From assembly GCA_017473225.1 (NCBI GenBank), contig JAFUMG010000008.1, forward strand, positions 1-45,123: a stretch of DNA of 45,123 nucleotides. Direction: 5' to 3'. Each line of letters opens with the position of its first letter. The stretch's first letter is position 1. This document shows, in pieces, positions 24,748 through 33,296 of this stretch. This DNA is from Oscillospiraceae bacterium (GTDB taxonomy: Bacteria > Bacillota > Clostridia > Oscillospirales > Oscillospiraceae). Both the position numbers and the translations under genes were made by a program. The notes under the pieces were generated by a model. It was not told where the DNA came from and did not search any database. It was given only the letters and a program-made list of their open reading frames with translations.

Positions 24748-25506
24748 TCAGGGCCTCTTTTTCATGGTGGTTTTCTTACTGCCCCGGTAATAGGCGTAGG
24801 GGCTCCGGGAAGAACCGTTCAGGTCGGGGATCTCCGCCAGAACGCTGAGCCCCAGCTCCCGCTCGATGTCTTCATTGGTGCGGATCCGGTCGTCCAGCAG
24901 GAAAACCAGGAAATACGCCGCGTAGACCAGCACCGCGGCAACGATCCCCACCACGCCGCAGCTCAGGATATTGGGGCTGTTGCTGGGCCCCTCGGGCAGG
25001 GTGCCGTACTCATAGAGATTCACCTGGCTGAAGCCCATGGCCTCCTCGATCTTGCTGGGGCCGATGTCGCAGATCCGGTCCACGATGGCCTTGGCCTGCT
25101 CCGGGGTATCGCCCTGGACGGTGATCTCCAGGACGCGGGTATTGGAGGGGTTGGTGGTGGTGATCCGGGAATAGAGCTGCTTGTAGGTCATATCCAGTCC
25201 CAGATCCTCGATCACGGTATTGAGCACCGTCCGGCTCTTCAGGAAATAATTGCAGTCATACACCAGTCTCAGCGCCAGGCTCAGCTCATTGGCCGCCTCG
25301 CCGGAGCTGGTATCCCCGCTGCCGTTCTGGCGGAGGATATACAGGGTCGCCGTGGAGGAATACTGGGGATCATAGGTAGCCATATCCACCACAAAAAAAG
25401 CTCCCGCCGCGATCACCGCCGCCAGCACCATCACAACGATCCGCCGGACAAGCAGGTCCCACAGGTCCTTCAGCGTAACGATCCGTATTTTCTTCGTTTC
25501 ATTCAT
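24748..25506 (-). CDS. cpsC: CpsC-like Wzz-family polysaccharide co-polymerase
   Basis: 252 residues with a transmembrane helix at ~22-41, an extracellular alpha-rich domain (~45-175) with the Wzz-type segment ending GPSNSPNIL, and a second helix at ~182-203. A short cytoplasmic tail has LSVLAEIPD and then SPYAYYRGSKK. It regulates chain length and activates the CpsD kinase. The gene overlaps the cpsB stop (ATGA) and precedes cpsD by one base. The tail Tyr residues might serve as the phospho-acceptors absent from CpsD (speculative). Confidence 0.9.
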   Translation of the reverse strand: MNETKKIRIVTLKDLWDLLVRRIVVMVLAAVIAAGAFFVVDMATYDPQYSSTATLYILRQNGSGDTSSGEAANELSLALRLVYDCNYFLKSRTVLNTVIEDLGLDMTYKQLYSRITTTNPSNTRVLEITVQGDTPEQAKAIVDRICDIGPSKIEEAMGFSQVNLYEYGTLPEGPSNSPNILSCGVVGIVAAVLVYAAYFLVFLLDDRIRTNEDIERELGLSVLAEIPDLNGSSRSPYAYYRGSKKTTMKKRP

Positions 25507-26234
25507 GGTTCGTTTCCTTCCTGGCTGTCGCCTTCCAGCAGCCGCAGTGAATTCTTTTCAAACAGGGCGTCGGCATAGGCGCTGCCGTACTTTTTCTCCA
25601 CGGCCCGGTAGCCCCGGGACATCACCGGGCTTCTCCGGCGCGCGTCATGGGCGTCCGTTGCCGCGATATCCGCCAGCCGTGCCCGCAGGAGCCGGCCGCA
25701 GCGCAGCTTCGCCCCGAAGCCGTATTCCCCGAAGAGGGACCCAACGTCGATCTGGATCAGCACACCGCCCCGGCGCAGCGCCCGGACCGTGCCGCGGGTC
25801 AGCGCTCTGTACCGCTCCCCGTGGGCCAGCACCGGCCTGTAGCCCGCGCTCATGAGCCGCTCCAGGCCCTTCACGATATTCCGCTCCGGCTCGCCTTCGT
25901 CGAAGTCCACCAGCACATAGCTGCCGCCGCCCAGCGTACGGCAGCGGCCCTCCGCCAGCCAGGTCAGGCACTGGTCCGCGTACCGCAGCTCGTTTCCCGG
26001 ATACAGCCGCAGCATCGGATATTTCCCGGCGGCATAACGCTCCAGCTGCCGGAACGCCTGCTCCGCCCGCTCCCCGTTGTCGCCAAAATAACCCGGATGG
26101 AAGTGGGGCGTCAGGCACATGGTCCTCACGCCGTCGGCCCAGGCCGCGTCCAGCATGGCGTACATCTCCTCCTCGGTCTCCGGGCCGTCGTCCACGCCCC
26201 AGAGGGCATGGATATGGATATCCGCGAAGCTCAT
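25503..26234 (-). CDS. cpsB: CpsB/CapC-like PHP tyrosine phosphatase
   Basis: 243 residues from MSFADIHIHALW, whose ATG overlaps the upstream epimerase stop. A longer in-frame extension lies inside that gene and is rejected. Metal-binding PHP motifs: HIH (7-9), TPHFHPG, GNELRY, AHGERY and ATDAHD near the end. It dephosphorylates the CpsD/CpsC module in Gram-positive capsule systems and so resets export. The cpsB-C-D trio usually leads such operons; here it closes the operon. Confidence 0.9.
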   Translation of the reverse strand: MSFADIHIHALWGVDDGPETEEEMYAMLDAAWADGVRTMCLTPHFHPGYFGDNGERAEQAFRQLERYAAGKYPMLRLYPGNELRYADQCLTWLAEGRCRTLGGGSYVLVDFDEGEPERNIVKGLERLMSAGYRPVLAHGERYRALTRGTVRALRRGGVLIQIDVGSLFGEYGFGAKLRCGRLLRARLADIAATDAHDARRRSPVMSRGYRAVEKKYGSAYADALFEKNSLRLLEGDSQEGNEP

Positions 26235-27391
26235 GGCGTGTCCTTCCGCCAGACCATTTTGTTGACTATGCCGGTGTAAGACTGGATGATCTTTACCACT
26301 TTCGCGGAGACATTTTCCTCCACATAATCCGGCACCGGGATGCCGTGATCGCCGGCGGCGTTCATCTCCACCGCGGTGTCCACCGCCTGCAGGAGGGACT
26401 TCGTATCGATGCCCGCCAGGGTGAAGCAGCCCTTGTCCATCGCTTCGGGACGCTCCGTGGAGGTGCGGATACACACCGCCGGGAAGGGTCTGCCAACGCT
26501 GGTGAAGAAGCTGCTCTCCTCCGGCAGGGTCCCGCTGTCGGACACCACCGCGAAGGCGTTCATCTGCAGGCAGTTATAGTCGTGAAAGCCCAGGGGCTCC
26601 TGCCGGATCACCCGGCGGTCCAGCGGAAAACCGCTGGCTTCCAGCCGTTTTTTGGACCGTGGATGGCAGGAATAGAGGATGGGCATATCGTACTTCTCCG
26701 CCATGGCATTGATGGCGGTAAAGAGGGATGTAAAATTCTTTTCGGTGTCGATATTCTCCTCCCGGTGGGCGGAAAGCAGAATATATTTTCCCTTTTCCAG
26801 GCCCAGTCGGGCATGGACATCGCTGGCTTCGATCTTGGGAAGATTCCGGTGCAGCACCTCCGCCATGGGGGAGCCGGTCACATAGGTCCGCTCCTTCGGC
26901 AGGCCGCACTCCGCCAGATACCGCCGGGCATGCTCGGAGTAGCACATATTCACATCGGAGATGATGTCCACGATACGGCGGTTGGTCTCCTCGGGCAGGC
27001 ACTCGTCCTTGCAGCGGTTGCCCGCCTCCATGTGGAAAATGGGGATATGGAGCCGCTTGGCGCCGATGACACTCAGGCAGGAGTTGGTATCGCCCAGCAC
27101 CAGCACCGCGTCGGGCCTGATTTCGACCATGAGCCGGTAGCTCTTGGCGATGATATTGCCCATGGTCTCGCCCAGGTCCGCACCCACGGCGTCCAGATAA
27201 ACCTCCGGGTCCTCCAGCTGAAGGTCCCGGAAGAAGACGCCGTTGAGGTTATAGTCGTAGTTCTGCCCCGTATGGGCCAGGACGGTGTCGAAATATTTGC
27301 GGCACTTCCTGATGACCTCCGCCAGCCGGATGATCTCCGGCCGGGTGCCCACGATGATCAGCAGCTTCAGCTTGCCGTTATTTTTGAACAT
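26231..27391 (-). CDS. capG: CapG/FnlC-like UDP-sugar 2-epimerase (UDP-L-FucNAc synthesis)
   Basis: 386 residues from MFKNNGKLKLLIIVGTRPE; a TTG-initiated extension to 27436 overlaps capF and is unlikely. It has the non-hydrolysing UDP-GlcNAc 2-epimerase fold with GTRPEIIRLAEVI, HTGQNYDY, HMEAGNR, LSAHREEN and SDSGTLPEESSFF. By itself it could be WecB, but the adjacent CapF and nearby CapE make the last step of UDP-L-FucNAc synthesis the best call. It starts 4 bases after the capF stop. Confidence 0.87.
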   Translation of the reverse strand: MFKNNGKLKLLIIVGTRPEIIRLAEVIRKCRKYFDTVLAHTGQNYDYNLNGVFFRDLQLEDPEVYLDAVGADLGETMGNIIAKSYRLMVEIRPDAVLVLGDTNSCLSVIGAKRLHIPIFHMEAGNRCKDECLPEETNRRIVDIISDVNMCYSEHARRYLAECGLPKERTYVTGSPMAEVLHRNLPKIEASDVHARLGLEKGKYILLSAHREENIDTEKNFTSLFTAINAMAEKYDMPILYSCHPRSKKRLEASGFPLDRRVIRQEPLGFHDYNCLQMNAFAVVSDSGTLPEESSFFTSVGRPFPAVCIRTSTERPEAMDKGCFTLAGIDTKSLLQAVDTAVEMNAAGDHGIPVPDYVEENVSAKVVKIIQSYTGIVNKMVWRKDTP

Positions 27392-27395
27392 AGCG

Positions 27396-28589
27396 TTACA
27401 CCTTCTCAAAGTACGTATCCGGGCGGCCGGGATCAAAGGGCTCGTTGGCCCACATCACCGTCACCAGGTTTTCCGTGTCGCTCAGATTGATGATGTTATG
27501 GGTATATCCGGGCAGCATGTGGACCGCCTGGAGCTTCTCGCCGCTGACGGGGAATTCCAGCACCTCGTCGGTGCCGACACGCCGCTGTTGGATCAGGCCC
27601 CGGCCCGCCACCACGATGAAAAATTCCCACTTGCTGTGGTGCCAGTGCTGGCCCTTGGTGACGCCGGGTCTGGAGACATTCACGCTGAACTGGCCGCAGG
27701 CGGGGGTCTTCAGCAGCTCCGTGAAGCTGCCCCGGTCGTCCACGTTCATCTCCAGCGGAAAGCTGACCGCCGCTTCGGGCAGATAGCTCAGGTAGGTGGA
27801 ATAGAGCTTTTTCCCGAAGGAGCCGGCGGGGATCTCCGGCAGCATCAGCGTCTTGGGCTGATTTTTAAAGGTCTCCAGCAGCTCCACGATCTGCCCCAGC
27901 GTGGCTCTGTGGGTCACGGGCACATGGCAGTACCGGCCCTTTTCGTCGGGCACAGGCGTCAGACCGTCGTATTCGCAGCGGTGCTCCCGCCCCGCCAGCG
28001 CGGCCAGCATTTCCTCCACCAGATCGTCGATGTACAGCAGCTCCAGCTCCGCCGCCGGGTCGCTGACCGTGATGGGCAGGTCCCGGGCAATGTTATGGCA
28101 GAAGGTGGCCACGGCGCTGTTGTAATTGGGGCGGCACCATTTGCCGAAGAGGTTGGGGAACCGGTAGACCAGCACCCGCGCGCCGGTCTGCCCGGCATAG
28201 CGGAAGAACAGCTCCTCCCCCGCCCGCTTGCTGCGGCCGTAGTCGCCGTCGTAGCGTCCGATCAGCGACGCCTGAACGGAGGACGAGAGCATCACGGGAC
28301 AGGTGTTGCCGCAGCGCCTCAGGGTATCCAGCAGCGTGGAGGCAAAGCCGAAATTGCCCGCCATGAATTCGCCCGGCTCCTTCGGGCGGTTCACGCCCGC
28401 CAGATGGAAGACAAAGTCCGCCCTGCCGCAGTAATCCGCCAGCAGCGCCGGGTCCGTATCCACATCGTACTCGAAGATCTGTCCAATGTCCAGCTCCGTT
28501 GTACGGTTTTTGCCGTCCCGGATGGTTTTCAGGCTCTCCGCCAGGTTTCGGCCCACGAAGCCCGCCGCGCCGGTAATGAGGATGTCCAT
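27396..28589 (-). CDS. capF: CapF/WbjC-like bifunctional epimerase-reductase
   Basis: 397 residues. The N-terminal SDR domain has GAAGFVG at 7-13 and a YGRSK catalytic YxxxK motif. The C-terminal cupin domain has QHWHHSKWEFFIVVAG and PGYTHNIINLSD. This two-domain layout is diagnostic of CapF, the middle enzyme of UDP-L-FucNAc synthesis, acting on the CapE product before CapG. Its full length matches the family. Confidence 0.92.
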   Translation of the reverse strand: MDILITGAAGFVGRNLAESLKTIRDGKNRTTELDIGQIFEYDVDTDPALLADYCGRADFVFHLAGVNRPKEPGEFMAGNFGFASTLLDTLRRCGNTCPVMLSSSVQASLIGRYDGDYGRSKRAGEELFFRYAGQTGARVLVYRFPNLFGKWCRPNYNSAVATFCHNIARDLPITVSDPAAELELLYIDDLVEEMLAALAGREHRCEYDGLTPVPDEKGRYCHVPVTHRATLGQIVELLETFKNQPKTLMLPEIPAGSFGKKLYSTYLSYLPEAAVSFPLEMNVDDRGSFTELLKTPACGQFSVNVSRPGVTKGQHWHHSKWEFFIVVAGRGLIQQRRVGTDEVLEFPVSGEKLQAVHMLPGYTHNIINLSDTENLVTVMWANEPFDPGRPDTYFEKV

Positions 28590-28605
28590 ATGCTTTCCCT
28601 CCCCT

Positions 28606-29898
28606 TTATTTGAGGTATCTCCAGAAACGGAATGCCTTCAGAATCAGGATATTGTTCTCCCGGATCTCCCGGAAGAAGAAGCCCACGATAAAATTCGTAA
28701 AGATCTGTGTCGCCAGGGTGGCCAGCGCCGCGCCGTTGACGCCCCACAGGGGGATCATCACCGCGTTGAGGATCAGGTTGCACACCGCGCCGGAACCGGC
28801 AATGTACTTCTCATATTTCTGCTTCCCGTTGGGGACCATCCACACGCTTCTGGCAACACCCAGATAGGCGAAGGCGGTCTCCCAGCACAGGATGCACAGC
28901 GCGCCCCGGGCTTCCAGGTAGGCCCCGCCGTAGAGCAGGAAAATGATGGGCTTCGCCAGCAGGGAGATCCCCGCGGCAGCCGCGAAGGAGATATACAGGA
29001 CCGCGCCGTACAGCCGGACCAGATACCGCTCAAAGGCCTGGGGGTCCCGGCTGTGCTTTTCCAGGATCACAGGCTTCGCCGAATCAATAATGGCGCTGAG
29101 AATGAAGGTCCACATGGATGTGACCGATACCGCGGCGGAGTAATAGCCAACGGAGGTTTCATCGATCATGGCCTTCAGCATCACACGGTCCATCTGGCCG
29201 TATACCGCCACCATCATGCCGGACAAAATGAAATGATAGCTTTTCGACAGGAGCTTCCTGCCAGCGTCCAAGGAAAACCGCAGCTTCTGCTCCCGGCCGG
29301 CATGGCGGCGGTAAGCGATCAGCAGCAGCGCCGCCACCAGCGCGTACTCCACCACATGGGACGCCGCGAACCAGCACACATTTTTCCGGGTCAGGAGCAG
29401 CCAGATCTTGTACAGCGCCACCACCGTATAGCCCACCGCGCTGATCTTTGCCGTGACCTTCGATTCCAGATTGGCCTGATACCAGCAATTAATGGAATCG
29501 AAGCTCTGGAAGATCAGCGTCGTGCTGTAGATCAGCACGACCCAGACCGTCGTGGGTTCATCCGGGTTCAGGGCATAGGCCAGCGCCACGATGGTGATGA
29601 CGGAGCACAGGCTGGAGCAGAGCCGCAGTCCGATGCTGGACCCGATCAGCACCCCCTTGCGCTCATCATGGATCAGCTCATTGACCAGGATGCCGTTGAT
29701 GCCCAGGGTGCACACCGAAGTAAACAGCGCCGTAAAAGACGCCGCGTAATTGATCAGTCCGTAATTTGCCGGACCAAGATACTGGGCCATCAGCAGCGAG
29801 ACCACCAGGTTCACCGCCACATGATAGACCCTGGCCCCGATCAGCCAAAAGGCGTTGCGGGCCATCCTTCCGCCAAACAAATTTCCAAATCTTCTCAT
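28606..29898 (-). CDS. wzx: Wzx-like polysaccharide flippase
   Basis: 430 residues with about 12-14 predicted membrane helices. The N-terminus NAFWLIGARVYHVAVNLVVS and LGPANYGLINYAAS are typical of the polysaccharide biosynthesis/MATE-like (PST) family. It moves lipid-linked repeat units across the membrane. Its start overlaps the stop of the upstream glycosyltransferase gene (ATGA). Confidence 0.92.
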   Translation of the reverse strand: MRRFGNLFGGRMARNAFWLIGARVYHVAVNLVVSLLMAQYLGPANYGLINYAASFTALFTSVCTLGINGILVNELIHDERKGVLIGSSIGLRLCSSLCSVITIVALAYALNPDEPTTVWVVLIYSTTLIFQSFDSINCWYQANLESKVTAKISAVGYTVVALYKIWLLLTRKNVCWFAASHVVEYALVAALLLIAYRRHAGREQKLRFSLDAGRKLLSKSYHFILSGMMVAVYGQMDRVMLKAMIDETSVGYYSAAVSVTSMWTFILSAIIDSAKPVILEKHSRDPQAFERYLVRLYGAVLYISFAAAAGISLLAKPIIFLLYGGAYLEARGALCILCWETAFAYLGVARSVWMVPNGKQKYEKYIAGSGAVCNLILNAVMIPLWGVNGAALATLATQIFTNFIVGFFFREIRENNILILKAFRFWRYLK

Positions 29899-32246
29899 GA
29901 CCGCGTCCTTATATCCGATCCTTCATCTCTGCTTACCGGGCCGTCCGCGTACAGCTCCGGCTTCTTTTCTCCCGCCAGGATGTGGCGGATCAATTCCAGG
30001 AGCCGGGGGGCGGCAGTCTCCGCGTTCCAGCTTTCCGTGATTGTACGGCAGGCGGCGGTGCCCAGCTGTCTCTGGGCTTCCGGGTGATCCAGCAGATATT
30101 TCACCCGCTCATACAGCCCGTCCAGGTCCCCGGATCCGTAGGTCAGACCGTTCTGCCCGTCCCGGATCAGGTACGGCACCGAGCCGATGGCCTCGCAGGC
30201 CACCACGGCGCAGCCGCTGTTCATGGATTCGTTCAGCACCGCGCCCCAGCCCTCCTTCCGGTCGCTGGTGAGCAGGTAGATCCCGGACTTTTCCATATAT
30301 GCCCGGACTTCCTCCGGCTTCATGGCGCCGGGCAACCAGACACGGTCCGCCAGATCATATTCCTCGACACGCTCACGCAGCTGCCGCTCCATGGAGCCCA
30401 TGCCGATCATGGTCAGTGTAAAGTCATAGCCCTCCTGCCGCAGCCTGCGGGCGATCTCCAGCGCGTCATCCGGGTGCTTCCAGTCGATCATCCGGCCGGC
30501 CCACAGAAGGGACGTGGGATCCTTCCCCTCCATCAGCGCGCCGGTATCCGCGTACCGCTTCGTCTCCGGGAAATAGCCCCACCTGTAGCAGCGGCCCCGG
30601 AACAGGCCGAATCCGGCATAGTCCGGCGCGGTATAGGCGCTGGCGCAGAGCATATAGATGGGCTTCGTCATAGGGCTCCTCCAATGCCACAGCACCAGCC
30701 GCGGCAGGTATTGGACGATGGAGCGCTTCTCCTTAAAGGGCCGCTCAGAATAGCGCAGCAGCAGCTTCCCCGCCCGGACCCGGCCGCGCAGCATGGCTTC
30801 CGGCACGGAGCCCGCGATCACCGCATCCGCCCCGTCGATCAGGCTTTGGGCCGTTTCCCACCGGCCGGCATCGGCATAGGCCGGCACCACATAGGACGGC
30901 AGCTCCGTTCCATACCCCAGAGCCTGCCGGGCCTGGGGGACGGGCGTGGTGGCAACGAACCGAAACCGTTCACCCAGCCGCCCGTACAGCTGGTCGCAGA
31001 GGGGCTTCTGGTGATGATTGAAATAATTGGAAGCAAACACGACCTTCATGCTGTCCCCGTCCGCCGCGGCGGGCTCCGGGAAGCGGAAATCCAGCCCCAC
31101 ACGGTTCATGGCTCGCTGATAGGCATCCACCTTTTCGGCGGTGGCAGAGCGGAAATCCCGGCCCCTTTTTCGCACCCGTTCCCGGCGGAACAGGGCGGCC
31201 TCCACCCAACGAACCGGCCACATCACCGGTAGCAGCCAGGGGGCTTTGTTCAGGATGGGATAGCGGAGGGCCATATCCCGGGCCTCCGGGAACAGCAACA
31301 AGCGGGCGGACCGGGCCCTGCCGCCCTGAACGGAGCCGGCAGCCTTCCGGTTTTTGACCTCCTCCGCCAGCACATGGCTCTCCCACTTCCCCCAGCTTCC
31401 GCTGTCGAAAATGAAATCGGTCATCATCTCCAGCTTCTCATCCGCCGCGCCATCGCCGAACCAGAATTCCAGCAGGCGGCCGACATTTTCATGGAATTCC
31501 AGCAGCTCCAGCTTCTGGAGCTCCCGGCGGATATAGCCCTCGTCCAGGCCGGGGCAGCTTCGCAGATATACCCACAGGTCCAGCACATGGCGGCAGCCGA
31601 TGCCCCCGTCCCGGTAGTGCTTGGCGAAATGGGTGAACAGGTAGACCCATTCATCCTCCGGCGTCATGGCATACCGGGAGTCCTCCCGGCGTTTCGCCAG
31701 ACGCCAGCCGTCGCCGAAGTAGGCGTAATAATCGGAATTATAGGAAGGGATCAGCCGTTTGTGGAGCTCCAGCTGCAGCTCCGGGCAGCTCCACACATAT
31801 TCGTGGTCGCTTTCCGTCACCGGCGCATAGCCCAGCCCCTCCACCACAGCGCGGACGGCGTCATACTGTTCGGCGCGGATCAGGATATCCGCGTCCCCCA
31901 TGATCCGCAGCTCCGGCTTGGGATAGCGGCTTTTCATATTGATGCCCTTCAGGGGCATATAGTCGATGCCCTTCTCCTCGAAGGCACCGCACAGCCGCGC
32001 CACCGCCGCCATCTGGGCCTCGCTTTGGAGCATCAGCCTGCAGTAGGCCTGCATCAGCCCCAGCATGGCAGGAGACATTTCCTCCAGGCCGCAGTTGCTG
32101 CCGCCCTGATAAGCCAGGGCGGCCAGATGGTGTTTTTTGATGACGGGCAGTGCCTCCTCCAGCGAGAAGCCCTCCGGCAGCAGGCCGGGCTCCCCGGTGA
32201 CGGCGCTTTTCAGCATCAGCAGGATGCCCCGCTGTAATGTGTTCAT
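29895..32246 (-). CDS. Fusion of a nucleotidyltransferase-family domain and a GT4 glycosyltransferase
   Basis: 783 residues. Residues ~1-390 match the uncharacterised nucleotidyltransferase (NTP_transf_5) type: LKGINMKSRYP (99-109), RIMGDADILI (114-123), LQLELHKRL. Residues 400-770 form a GT-B glycosyltransferase beginning MKVVFASNYFNHH. Its donor-site signature includes LLWAGRMIDWKHPDDAL, GMGSMERQL and DRKEGWGAVLNESMNSGCAVVA. An in-frame Met400 with GGGGA a few bases upstream could start a separate GT product. Stand-alone relatives of the N-terminal domain occur in lasso-peptide and polysaccharide loci (recollection). Whether it transfers a nucleotide or a phosphate-containing group to the glycan is unknown. 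Start overlaps the capE stop (ATGA). Confidence 0.82.
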   Translation of the reverse strand: MNTLQRGILLMLKSAVTGEPGLLPEGFSLEEALPVIKKHHLAALAYQGGSNCGLEEMSPAMLGLMQAYCRLMLQSEAQMAAVARLCGAFEEKGIDYMPLKGINMKSRYPKPELRIMGDADILIRAEQYDAVRAVVEGLGYAPVTESDHEYVWSCPELQLELHKRLIPSYNSDYYAYFGDGWRLAKRREDSRYAMTPEDEWVYLFTHFAKHYRDGGIGCRHVLDLWVYLRSCPGLDEGYIRRELQKLELLEFHENVGRLLEFWFGDGAADEKLEMMTDFIFDSGSWGKWESHVLAEEVKNRKAAGSVQGGRARSARLLLFPEARDMALRYPILNKAPWLLPVMWPVRWVEAALFRRERVRKRGRDFRSATAEKVDAYQRAMNRVGLDFRFPEPAAADGDSMKVVFASNYFNHHQKPLCDQLYGRLGERFRFVATTPVPQARQALGYGTELPSYVVPAYADAGRWETAQSLIDGADAVIAGSVPEAMLRGRVRAGKLLLRYSERPFKEKRSIVQYLPRLVLWHWRSPMTKPIYMLCASAYTAPDYAGFGLFRGRCYRWGYFPETKRYADTGALMEGKDPTSLLWAGRMIDWKHPDDALEIARRLRQEGYDFTLTMIGMGSMERQLRERVEEYDLADRVWLPGAMKPEEVRAYMEKSGIYLLTSDRKEGWGAVLNESMNSGCAVVACEAIGSVPYLIRDGQNGLTYGSGDLDGLYERVKYLLDHPEAQRQLGTAACRTITESWNAETAAPRLLELIRHILAGEKKPELYADGPVSRDEGSDIRTRS

Positions 32247-33286
32247 CCTTTTGCCTCCCAGGCGGCCAGCTCCTCCCGGATGTAGGCCAGCTCCTTGAGC
32301 TTCCGCTGCACCTGCGCCGTGTCCAGGAGCAGGGTATTGCTGCTGTTGAACGCGCCCAGCGCGTTCCGGTTCAGGTCACCCTGCCAGAAATATTTGTCGT
32401 AGTTCAGGTCCCGCTTGTCGCAGGCCACACGGTAGAAATCGCCCATATCCACGGCGTTGGCGCATTCCTCGTCGGTCAGGAGGGTCTCATACAGCTTCTC
32501 ACCGTGGCGGATGCCGATGGTCCGGATCTCGTGGCCGGGATCGAACAGGCCCGTGACCGCCTTCGCCAGGGTCTCGATGGTGCAGGCGGGGGCCTTTTTC
32601 ACCAGGATGTCGCCGCTCCGGCCGTTCTCGAAGGCGAAGAGCACCAGCTCCACCGCCTCCTCCAGGCTCATGATGAACCGGGTCATGGAGGGCTCCGTCA
32701 CCGTGATGGGCTTGCCCGCCTTGATCTGCTCGATCCACAGGGGGATCACACTGCCCCGGCTGCACATGACGTTGCCGTAGCGGGTGCAGCAGATCCTGGT
32801 GGCGGTGGTGGTGCGGCTCTTGGCCACGACGACCTTCTCCATCATGGCCTTGGAGGTGCCCATGGCGTTGACGGGGTAGGCCGCCTTATCGGTGGACAGG
32901 CAGATGACGCTCCGGACCCCCGCGTCGATGGCGGCGGTGAGCACATTGTCGGTGCCGACGATGTTGGTCTTCACCGCCTCCATGGGGAAGAACTCGCAGG
33001 AGGGCACCTGCTTCAGGGCTGCCGCGTGGAATATGTAATCGACGCCGTGCATGGCGTTCTTCACGGAAGCCAGATCCCGGACGTCGCCGATGTAGAATTT
33101 GATCTTTTCGGCCTGCTCCGGGCATTTCTGCTGATAAGCGTGGCGCATATCGTCCTGCTTTTTCTCATCCCGGGAGAAAATACGGATCTCCCGGATATCC
33201 GTTCCCAGAAACCGGTCCAGCACCGCGTTGCCGAAGGACCCGGTACCGCCGGTGATCAGGAGGGTCTTATTGGTAAAGTGTCCCAT
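32243..33286 (-). CDS. capE: CapE-like UDP-GlcNAc 4,6-dehydratase/5-epimerase
   Basis: 347 residues of extended SDR with GGTGSFG near the N-terminus, FHAAALKQVP, LSTDKAAYPVNAMGTSK and RYGNVMCSRGSVIP. The Tyr of YxxxK is replaced by Met (MGTSK), as in the CapE/FlaA1 group. It commits UDP-GlcNAc to UDP-L-FucNAc, together with capF and capG downstream. AGGAAG precedes the ATG. Confidence 0.92.
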   Translation of the reverse strand: MGHFTNKTLLITGGTGSFGNAVLDRFLGTDIREIRIFSRDEKKQDDMRHAYQQKCPEQAEKIKFYIGDVRDLASVKNAMHGVDYIFHAAALKQVPSCEFFPMEAVKTNIVGTDNVLTAAIDAGVRSVICLSTDKAAYPVNAMGTSKAMMEKVVVAKSRTTTATRICCTRYGNVMCSRGSVIPLWIEQIKAGKPITVTEPSMTRFIMSLEEAVELVLFAFENGRSGDILVKKAPACTIETLAKAVTGLFDPGHEIRTIGIRHGEKLYETLLTDEECANAVDMGDFYRVACDKRDLNYDKYFWQGDLNRNALGAFNSSNTLLLDTAQVQRKLKELAYIREELAAWEAKG

Positions 33287-33296
33287 GACAGCTTCC

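Noticed and set aside
26235..26474. N-terminal extension of CpsB
   Set aside because: The 80 extra residues are a shadow of the epimerase gene. The PHP motif HIH begins right after the coupled ATG at 26234.
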